Source of the DNA: Candidatus Levyibacteriota bacterium
Lineage (GTDB): Bacteria > Patescibacteriota > Microgenomatia > Levybacterales > UBA12049
Assembly: GCA_016192645.1 (NCBI GenBank)
Contig: JACPTT010000051.1
Coordinates: 1 to 16,638 of the forward strand
DNA: 16,638 bases
Reading direction: 5' to 3'
Shown here: in pieces, positions 6,137-11,061 of the stretch
Layout: each line of letters begins with the position of its first letter
How positions within the stretch are numbered: the first letter of the stretch is position 1
The notes under the pieces: generated by a model
What the model was told of the DNA's origin: nothing
The model's database searches: none
What the model saw: the letters and a program-made list of their open reading frames with translations, nothing else
Made by a program: the position numbers and the translations under genes

Positions 6137-6165
6137 TTGATTCTTGCTGGCTGTTCGTTTATTAT
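6137..6165 (+). promoter_or_regulatory. Promoter of pfkB, predicted leaderless start
   Basis: TTGATT (6137-6142) and TATTAT (6160-6165) are spaced by 17 bases. The ATG at 6173 begins after a 7-base gap, so the first transcribed base should be at or next to the start codon. The purines just before the ATG (AAAGGG) are too close to act as a Shine-Dalgarno site, which fits a leaderless start. Confidence 0.5.
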
Positions 6166-6172
6166 AAAGGGT

Positions 6173-7147
6173 ATGAACGACTTTGTCTGCGTTGGTGATG
6201 CCACAATTGATGCTTTTTTAAGTATCCACGATGCCAATCTTCACTGCCGGTTAAACGAGAAAGATTGTGAGCTTTGTATTAAATACGGAGAAAAAATTCC
6301 GGTTGATAAATTTGAACTTTCTTTGGGCGGAATCGCTTCTAATGTTTCGGGTGGGCTTTCGCGGATGGGATTGCGAAGCGTTCTTTGTGCTGAGATTGGC
6401 GATGACGAGTTATCCCAAAAAATAGCAAATGATTTAAAAAAAGAAAACGTAAAAACAGACCTTCTTTTAAAAACAAGAGGGGCGACTGCTTCCTTTGCCG
6501 TCGGAATAAATTTTAAAGGCGAAAGAACATTGTTTGTTGGACATGTTAAAAGAAAACACGATTTTAATCTTGCTGACATATCGACTCAATGGGTCTATCT
6601 GGGCGGATTGGGGGATGGATGGAAAGCGCCCTACAGAAAAATCCTTGATTATGTTCAAAAAAACAATCTAAGACTTGCCTTTACTCCGGGGTCTTCGCAG
6701 TTGGAGGAATTAGGCGAGACTGTTTTTGCGGTCTTAAAAAAGACAGAGGTTCTTTTTGTCAACAAAGAAGAAGCCATAAAAATATTAAATATTAAAGAAA
6801 ATTACCCGAGTAAAATTCTTGTTCAACTACAGAGGATTAGCCCTAAAATAGTAGTTATTACAGATGGCAAAAATGGTTCATGCGCGATTGATGAGAATGG
6901 AGTAATGTATCGGCTGGGAACTTTTCCAGCAAAAGTAGTCGAACGGACAGGAGCAGGCGATGCATATGCATCCGGATTTCTTTCGGCTCTTATTTTTGGC
7001 AGAAACGTTTCCGAGGCAATGCGATTTGGGGCCGTAAATGCCTCATCGGTTATTGAGCATGTTGGCGCGCAAAGGGGACTACTTGGGAGAGAAGAAGTAG
7101 AAAAAAGATTGACGGATTATCCCGAATTTCAAGCAAAGGAAGTCTGA
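6173..7147 (+). CDS. PfkB-family carbohydrate kinase
   Basis: The protein has 324 residues and starts MNDFVCVGDATIDAF, the usual strand and G-D-x-x-x-D opening of ribokinase-fold enzymes. LGGIASNVSGGLSRMG (51-66) is the first signature (GG-x-x-x-N). VNKEEA (196-201) is the N-x-x-E Mg/phosphate motif. ITDGKNGS (229-236) and ERTGAGDAYASGF (257-269) give the anion hole and catalytic base D263. The family phosphorylates sugars such as ribose, fructose, fructose-6-phosphate or adenosine; the substrate cannot be fixed from sequence. The next gene is a class I fructose-bisphosphate aldolase and no classical PfkA is in view, so a fructose-6-phosphate kinase role is a reasonable but unproven inference. 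The cysteines at 25, 32 and 35 lie in an unusual insertion after the first strand. The stop is followed at once by a 122-bp palindromic element. Confidence 0.85.
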   Translation: MNDFVCVGDATIDAFLSIHDANLHCRLNEKDCELCIKYGEKIPVDKFELSLGGIASNVSGGLSRMGLRSVLCAEIGDDELSQKIANDLKKENVKTDLLLKTRGATASFAVGINFKGERTLFVGHVKRKHDFNLADISTQWVYLGGLGDGWKAPYRKILDYVQKNNLRLAFTPGSSQLEELGETVFAVLKKTEVLFVNKEEAIKILNIKENYPSKILVQLQRISPKIVVITDGKNGSCAIDENGVMYRLGTFPAKVVERTGAGDAYASGFLSALIFGRNVSEAMRFGAVNASSVIEHVGAQRGLLGREEVEKRLTDYPEFQAKEV

Positions 7148-7148
7148 A

Positions 7149-7270
7149 TTGAGGATAGACGCTGGAAGCTGGAAGCTGGAATCTGAGACTGGAAGATAGA
7201 AGGTAGAAGTCGATCTTCTATTTTCTAACTTCAAGATCTAGTTTCTAGCATCTAAGATCTATCATCAAAA
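7149..7270. repeat. 122-bp imperfect palindromic element, copy A
   Basis: The element begins TTGAGGATAGAC right after the pfkB stop and ends CTATCATCAAAA eight bases before the aldolase ATG. The two ends are inverted repeats of each other (TTGAGGATAGA and TTGATGATAGA, 10/11). The interior consists of degenerate heptamers such as CTGGAAG on the left and CTAGTTT-like complements on the right. An ungapped alignment with copy B (8461-8582), which has the same length, gives about 95/122 identities by my count. The transcribed RNA would form a long hairpin centred near 7210. No ORF is seen. Confidence 0.8.
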
Positions 7271-7278
7271 TAATACTT

Positions 7279-8031
7279 ATGGTTAATTTATCAAATATCA
7301 CAAAAGATGGTAAGGCTTTGTATTTAGCCTATGATCAGGGAATGGAGCATGGAACTTCGGATTTTGACGATGAAAATGTTGACCCAAACTACATTTTGGG
7401 CATTGCGATTGAAGGAGAATATAACGCTATTATTTTCCAAAAGGGCGTGGCAGAAAAGTATTATGATCCGGCTCTTAAATCAAAAATCTCCCTTATTCTA
7501 AAGCTCAATGGAAAAACAAATCTTGTAAAAGGTCAAGATCCATATTCGCCGCTTTTATGTACGGTCTCCGAAGCCCTTGAATTAGGAGCCTCGGCAGTTG
7601 GATACACTGTTTATGTAGGGAGCGCGTTTGAAAGTAAAATGACCTCTGAGTTCTCACAAATTGTTCGAGATGCCCATAGAGAAAACATGCCGGTTATTGG
7701 CTGGATGTATCCTCGGGGGCGTTCGGTTATTGACAAAGACGAAAGAGAGCTTATTGCCTATGCCGCTCGGATGGGATTAGAGTTAGGAGCAGATATTGTA
7801 AAAGTAAAATATCCCGGGAGTCTTGAAGCTTTAAAGTGGGTGGTTGAGTCGGCGGGAAAAACAAAAGTGGTTGTTTCGGGCGGTGTAAAAGAGGAGGAGG
7901 AAACATTTTTAGGAGTGGTCAGAACAGTTATGAAAGCAGGCGCTGCTGGCATGGCGGTTGGCAGGAATGTCTGGCAGAGCAAAGACCCAATCGGGATGAC
8001 GGAGAAGTTAAAGGAGATAATATTTAAATGA
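7279..8031 (+). CDS. Archaeal-type class I fructose-1,6-bisphosphate aldolase (DhnA/FbaB family)
   Basis: The protein has 250 residues, the size of archaeal-type class I aldolases (DeoC/FbaB superfamily). YLAYDQGMEHG (15-25) is the family phosphate/substrate signature. WMYPRG (142-147) carries Y144 near the position of the acid/base tyrosine. ADIVKVKYPGS (171-181) carries the Schiff-base lysine, most likely K177, in the K-x-K-Y motif. VVVSGGV (197-203) and AGMAVGRNVWQ (223-233) form the phosphate-binding loops at the barrel C-terminal end. The enzyme interconverts fructose-1,6-bisphosphate and the two triose phosphates without a metal. The stop overlaps the rpiB start (ATGA), so the two are co-translated. 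Related enzymes of this fold (LsrF, ADH synthase) are possible, but the glycolytic neighbourhood favours the aldolase. No clear ribosome binding site precedes the ATG. Confidence 0.88.
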   Translation: MVNLSNITKDGKALYLAYDQGMEHGTSDFDDENVDPNYILGIAIEGEYNAIIFQKGVAEKYYDPALKSKISLILKLNGKTNLVKGQDPYSPLLCTVSEALELGASAVGYTVYVGSAFESKMTSEFSQIVRDAHRENMPVIGWMYPRGRSVIDKDERELIAYAARMGLELGADIVKVKYPGSLEALKWVVESAGKTKVVVSGGVKEEEETFLGVVRTVMKAGAAGMAVGRNVWQSKDPIGMTEKLKEIIFK

Positions 8032-8477
8032 AGGTTTATTTGGGGACAGATCATGCGGGATTTGAACTGAAAGAAAAAGTTAAAGAATATCTTCAAAAAC
8101 AAGGGCATGAGGTTGAGGATTGCGGAGCTTTGAGTTTTGATCCGGCCGATGACTATCCCGACTTTATTTCGAAAGCTGCACAAAAAGTTGCGGCCGACGC
8201 ATCCTCTTACGGCATTGTGTTTGGAAAGTCCGGAGCAGGAGAGTGTATTGTAGCGAATAAAATAAAAGGGGTCAGGGCCTTTTTGGGGATTAACAGCGAG
8301 AATGTTAAGCTGGCTCGTGAGCACAACGATGCAAATGTTCTTTCTTTGGGGTCAGCATTCGTAACCGAGCATCAAACATATGATCTGGTCAAACTCTTTT
8401 TAGAAACTCCTTTTTCAAATGAGGAAAGACATAAGAGGAGGATTGAGAAGATAAGAAGAATTGAGGATAGACACTAG
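8028..8477 (+). CDS. rpiB: Ribose-5-phosphate isomerase B, mycobacterial-type active site
   Basis: The protein has 149 residues. It opens MKVYLGTDHAGFELKE (the D-H-A-G motif), followed by DYPDF, IVFGKSGAGECIVANKIKGVRA and AREHNDANVLSLG, as in the RpiB/LacAB family. It converts ribose-5-phosphate and ribulose-5-phosphate. The catalytic cysteine of E. coli RpiB is replaced by glycine (G66). The segment instead follows the M. tuberculosis pattern G-x-S-G-x-G-E, in which glutamate (here E72) is the base. The ATG overlaps the aldolase stop by four bases; AAGGAG (8011-8016) lies 11 bases upstream. The last residues IEDRH and the TAG stop come from the 122-bp element copy B, so the natural C-terminus was probably changed by its insertion; this tail is beyond the conserved helix and should be harmless. 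Confidence 0.92.
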   Translation: MKVYLGTDHAGFELKEKVKEYLQKQGHEVEDCGALSFDPADDYPDFISKAAQKVAADASSYGIVFGKSGAGECIVANKIKGVRAFLGINSENVKLAREHNDANVLSLGSAFVTEHQTYDLVKLFLETPFSNEERHKRRIEKIRRIEDRH

Positions 8478-8582
8478 AGACTTGAGGCTAGAATTTGAGA
8501 TTAGAATTTAGAAAGTAGATATCTATCTTCTAGTGTCTAGTTTCAAGATCCAGCTTCTAGTTTCTAGTTTCTATCATCAAAA
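8461..8582. repeat. 122-bp imperfect palindromic element, copy B
   Basis: It has the same ends as copy A: TTGAGGATAG on the left (inside the end of rpiB) and CTATCATCAAAA on the right, six bases before the Rpe-like ATG. It is symmetrical about 8520/8521, where TAGATATCTA forms the perfect centre. By hand, 45 of 60 left-arm bases pair with the right arm, more with G-U pairs. It is built of heptamer-like units (CTAGAAA, CTAGAAG and relatives). It provides the terminal codons and stop of rpiB. Confidence 0.82.
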
Positions 8583-8588
8583 GAATCT

Positions 8589-9266
8589 ATGCTTGAGATA
8601 ATACCGGGTATTTTAGAGAAAGATTGGAGCGAGATCGAAAGAAAGATTGAGCTGGTTAGGCCATTTGCAAAAACTATCCATATTGATATTTTGGATCGAA
8701 AATTTGCTCCAAACACAACGTTTTTAGATCCTTTGCCTTTTGCCAAATACACCCTTCCTTCGTCAGGGCAAGCCTTTCCTTCGTCAGGGCAAGCCCCTTT
8801 TTTTGAGCTGCACATGATGGTTGAGGAGCCGATTCAATACTTGAAGCCTTTTGCAGATGCAGGGTTCAAAAGGTTTCTTGGACACATCGAAAAGATGTCG
8901 GATCAAGCGGAATTTGTTGCCCAAGGACAACTCTTGGGCGAGGTTGGATTGGCAATTGATGGTCCAACCCCGCTTTCGGCAATTCAAGTTCCATATGATG
9001 ATTTGGATTGTGTGCTGGTTATGACAATCAAAGCCGGATTTTCGGGACAAGTATTTATGCCGGAGCATTTGGAAAAAGTAAAGGCCCTTCGACAAGCCCA
9101 GGGTAAACAATTTCCAATTGAGGTTGATGGAGGAATAAACGATGGGATAATTATTCAAGCTCGCAGTGCCGGTGCCACCCGCTTTGTCTCAACCAGTTTT
9201 TTGTTTGCTTCGCAAAATCCTCATGAACGATACCAAGCGCTTAACAGCCATCTTAAAAATTTTTAA
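8589..9266 (+). CDS. Divergent ribulose-phosphate 3-epimerase-like protein with repeat-derived insertions
   Basis: The protein has 225 residues. IHIDILDRKFAPNTTF (30-45), LHMMVEEP (74-81), GLAIDGPTPL (120-129), CVLVMTIKAGFSGQVFMPEHLEKV (141-164) and IEVDGGI (177-183) follow the Rpe TIM-barrel pattern. The metal ligands are predicted as H31, D33, H75 and D180. Several usual residues differ: PGIL instead of PSIL at the N-terminus, DRKFAPN instead of DGxFVPN, and MTIKAGFSGQ instead of MTVNPGFGGQ. The substrate or activity may therefore be altered. Rpe interconverts ribulose-5-phosphate and xylulose-5-phosphate, which fits next to rpiB. Residues 57-70 (PSSGQAF PSSGQAP) and 167-173 (LRQAQGK) are encoded by copies of a short repeat. 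The start follows the 122-bp element with no Shine-Dalgarno site. Confidence 0.82.
   Translation: MLEIIPGILEKDWSEIERKIELVRPFAKTIHIDILDRKFAPNTTFLDPLPFAKYTLPSSGQAFPSSGQAPFFELHMMVEEPIQYLKPFADAGFKRFLGHIEKMSDQAEFVAQGQLLGEVGLAIDGPTPLSAIQVPYDDLDCVLVMTIKAGFSGQVFMPEHLEKVKALRQAQGKQFPIEVDGGINDGIIIQARSAGATRFVSTSFLFASQNPHERYQALNSHLKNF
8757..8795 (+). repeat. Tandem in-frame copies of the CCTTCG repeat (21-bp period)
   Basis: CCTTCGTCAGGGCAAGCC occurs at 8757-8774 and again, identically, at 8778-8795, a 21-bp period equal to seven codons, encoding PSSGQAF/P twice. It is a shortened form of the repeat at 1047-1064: the same CCTTCG and TCAGGGCAA ends without the middle six bases. The insertion lies in the loop before the LHMMVE metal-ligand strand. 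Confidence 0.8.
9086..9103 (+). repeat. In-frame CCTTCG repeat, alternate reading frame
   Basis: CCTTCGACAAGCCCAGGG lies in the Rpe-like gene but is read one base out of phase compared with the other copies, giving LRQAQG instead of PSxxSG. It falls in the loop between KVKAL and FPIEVDGG, where Rpe proteins have variable length. Confidence 0.65.
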
Positions 9267-9341
9267 GGGGCGTTTGATTGTAAGAAGACTTTTATATTAG
9301 ATTGTTCACGACTGGAGTGATGACGTATCTTCATTAATAAT

Positions 9342-10202
9342 TTAAGGGTTTTGAGCAGTAGGAGAAGGACTTAATCTAACAAGGGGGTTTCTCTTTATCC
9401 TCTGAGCGTCTAAATATAAATAGCCCAAGAGTAAACGATCGATCTCTACTGGCAAGCTGAGTCTTTCAAGCGGATGTTCTACAGTTCTTCGATGGTAGTT
9501 TACGATCTTATTAAGAAATAAGTCAAAAGGATCTATGCCAAAACCCCTATTTTTTTCGGGAGTTTTATCGCCTGAATCTCTGCCCACGACATTAGCTCGT
9601 ATCAAACAAAGCATATTGAGAGCCATGAAAATAGGCCCACTAAAATATGGATCTCTGAATGCTAGAGTAAATGTCTGCAATATCACCCCAGATGTAGCAA
9701 TTCTGCCAAACAGGTATGGATCCTTAACAAATGTTAACTTATCCCTTAAAAGGGCTTCTTTTAAACCATTTTTTAGACAAGCGTTGAATTTTGCAGCAAA
9801 TTGAGGAGCAATACTTCTAGAAGTGGCGTCTAATCTCTGCATTAATCGGTCTGTTATAACGTTACCACTAACTGAAACTATCCATCCATGTTCGTCTGGT
9901 TTTACTAATAGTAGGCGATTATTTTCCCTAGTTTCTAAAGTTGATTTTTTACTCCACTGCAACCCTCTTTTATTAGCAGTAGAACCATCGGGATTAATGT
10001 CGGGGGCAGATTGAAGTTGAGAACTTCGATGTCCATTTAACAAAAGTCGTCCATCAAGAGAGGCAATTTTTAGAAATCTTTCAATGACAGGACGATTCAA
10101 TTCTAGTTGTTGAGCAAAATGTCCATCATAACTACAAGCAAATCTTTTGGACGGCGCACCTTCTAAAACCGGTTCCCAACCACTCCTTCTTTCTGCAGAC
10201 AT
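9342..10202 (-). CDS. Orphan protein of 286 residues, no recognised family
   Basis: I do not recognise this protein. It begins MSAERRSGWEPVLEGAPSKRF and ends with a basic, proline-rich tail (RIKRNPLVRLSPSPTAQNP). It has no signal peptide. The middle is moderately hydrophobic (about 166-206, GVILQTFTLAF...IFMALNMLCLIRANVV), which may be a buried helical core rather than a membrane segment. Two similar motifs, DPYLFGRI (161-168) and DPYFSGPI (184-191), are 23 residues apart. There are few cysteines (C23, C142, C199). Codon use looks more mixed and less A/T-run rich than in the neighbours, which hints at a different history. It is flanked by a convergent rpe-like gene and by a toxin-antitoxin pair. 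A plausible promoter stands directly before the ATG and supports a real gene. Function cannot be assigned. Confidence 0.6.
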   Translation of the reverse strand: MSAERRSGWEPVLEGAPSKRFACSYDGHFAQQLELNRPVIERFLKIASLDGRLLLNGHRSSQLQSAPDINPDGSTANKRGLQWSKKSTLETRENNRLLLVKPDEHGWIVSVSGNVITDRLMQRLDATSRSIAPQFAAKFNACLKNGLKEALLRDKLTFVKDPYLFGRIATSGVILQTFTLAFRDPYFSGPIFMALNMLCLIRANVVGRDSGDKTPEKNRGFGIDPFDLFLNKIVNYHRRTVEHPLERLSLPVEIDRLLLGYLYLDAQRIKRNPLVRLSPSPTAQNP

Positions 10203-10209
10203 GCCGTAG

Positions 10210-10238
10210 AGTTTATCAAAAAGGCCTTTTTATTTCAA
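10210..10238 (-). promoter_or_regulatory. Promoter of the orphan gene with palindrome in the spacer
   Basis: On the minus strand TTGAAA (10238-10233) and TAAACT (10215-10210) are 17 bases apart, and TGA before the -10 gives an extended -10. Seven bases then lead to the ATG at 10202, so the transcript is probably leaderless. The spacer contains the perfect 14-bp palindrome AAAAAGGCCTTTTT (10218-10231), a possible operator. Confidence 0.5.
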
Positions 10239-10369
10239 ACAAAGAGAATAGAGGTTGAGAGTGAGGGTCTTTTTGTGGGGTTTTGAGAGAGAGGGAGAGA
10301 AAAGACTAACTGATCCTTGTCTCAACCAGCTTTCTGTTTAAAGGAGATCCTAAAACCCAAAACAGCGCT

Positions 10370-10786
10370 CTAAAAAAAGTCCTTGATTCTTTCTAAGAAC
10401 TGATCAGCGGTAATAATTGAAATTCCTTTCCACCTGCCAAGTTCCAATAGTTCTTTGTCGCCTGTAACAATATAAGTACAGCCGCCTTCAGTTGCTGCTT
10501 CCAAAACTCTATTATCGGCAAAATCTTTTACAATATTAAATGTTTTTTTTGGATAGACAACTTCAAATATATTCTCAATTTCACTTTGTATTTCAAGTAT
10601 TTCAGTTTGGGAAACTTTAAATTTCTTCCTCAAAACATCTAAGAACTCGCTTATCAAAATTCGGGAAGTAACACCTTGAGTTTGCTCTGCAAGAATTAAA
10701 TTAAAAACAGATTCTGGTTTGCCACCAAAAACATATGCAGAAATTAGTATATTTGAATCTAAAACAACCCGAGGCTTACTTGCCAT
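10370..10786 (-). CDS. PIN-domain ribonuclease toxin (COG1569-like)
   Basis: The protein has 138 residues, typical of the PIN_3/COG1569 toxin group. RVVLDSNILISAYVFGGKP (6-24) gives the first acidic residue D10 with the S-N pair. SEFLDVL (46-52) gives E47, KDFADNRVLEAA (87-98) gives D91, and IVTGDKELLELG (106-117) gives D110. These four carboxylates form the Mg-binding active site of PIN nucleases. WKGISIITADQFLE is the usual C-terminal strand and helix (I-x-x-x-x-F). Toxins of this kind cleave RNA, and the target is unknown here. The start lies 11 nt inside the antitoxin gene, which shows translational coupling. Confidence 0.88.
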   Translation of the reverse strand: MASKPRVVLDSNILISAYVFGGKPESVFNLILAEQTQGVTSRILISEFLDVLRKKFKVSQTEILEIQSEIENIFEVVYPKKTFNIVKDFADNRVLEAATEGGCTYIVTGDKELLELGRWKGISIITADQFLERIKDFF

Positions 10787-11018
10787 GTCGATATTCGCTT
10801 ACAATTCTGTTTACATCTTCTTCGCTTTTAATACCTAATTTTTTTCCATATTTCTTGCCTGCTTTAAAAATTTGTTCCCATCTCTCAATCTTTGCAAGAT
10901 AAACTCTTAGAGCCTCACGGATTAACTCGCTTCGGTTGCGGTATTCTTTTTTTGCCATCGCATCGACCTTTTTTACCAACTCTTTAGGGAGGACAATGTT
11001 GAATGCTTGTGTTTGCAT
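10776..11018 (-). CDS. RHH (CopG/Arc-like) antitoxin of the PIN toxin
   Basis: The protein has 80 residues from the ATG at 11018; a longer in-frame reading would cross the promoter and the end of the PBP gene. MQTQAFNIVLPKELVKKVDAMA followed by YRNRSELIREALRVYL is a textbook ribbon-helix-helix domain (beta strand, K-x-x-x-x-V-D helix, R-S-x-L-I-R-E-A helix). The C-terminal half (IERWEQIFKAGKKYGKKLGIKSEEDVNRIV) matches the segment that binds PIN toxins. The opening MQTQ is shared with the other antitoxin of this window. The gene probably represses its own promoter, which lies just upstream. No ribosome binding site is expected if the mRNA is leaderless. Confidence 0.88.
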   Translation of the reverse strand: MQTQAFNIVLPKELVKKVDAMAKKEYRNRSELIREALRVYLAKIERWEQIFKAGKKYGKKLGIKSEEDVNRIVSEYRHGK

Positions 11019-11024
11019 ACAATT

Positions 11025-11053
11025 ATTGTATATAAACTGTATGCCTTTGTCAA
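11025..11053 (-). promoter_or_regulatory. Promoter of the PIN toxin-antitoxin pair, leaderless
   Basis: On the minus strand a perfect -35 TTGACA (11053-11048) and a -10 TACAAT (11030-11025, 5/6) are spaced by 17 bases. Only six bases separate the -10 box from the ATG at 11018, so the A of the start codon is the predicted first transcribed base. Confidence 0.72.
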
Positions 11054-11061
11054 GGGCATAA

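Noticed and set aside
7149..7270. Riboswitch before the aldolase gene
   Set aside because: A near-identical layout occurs before the Rpe-like gene and the sequence is a simple long hairpin of heptamer units, without the conserved internal loops of a known aptamer.
7149..8582. CRISPR array
   Set aside because: There are only two long copies about 1.3 kb apart with genes between them, internal palindromes and no regular unique spacers; no cas genes are present.
9267..9341. tRNA or small RNA in the gap between the Rpe-like gene and the orphan
   Set aside because: No cloverleaf, no GTTC loop with matching stem, and no terminator hairpin could be made out. No tRNA was seen anywhere in the window.
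10218..10231. Rho-independent terminator AAAAAGGCCTTTTT
   Set aside because: No gene ends at this position on either strand, the GC core is only four bases, and it fits inside a plausible promoter spacer.
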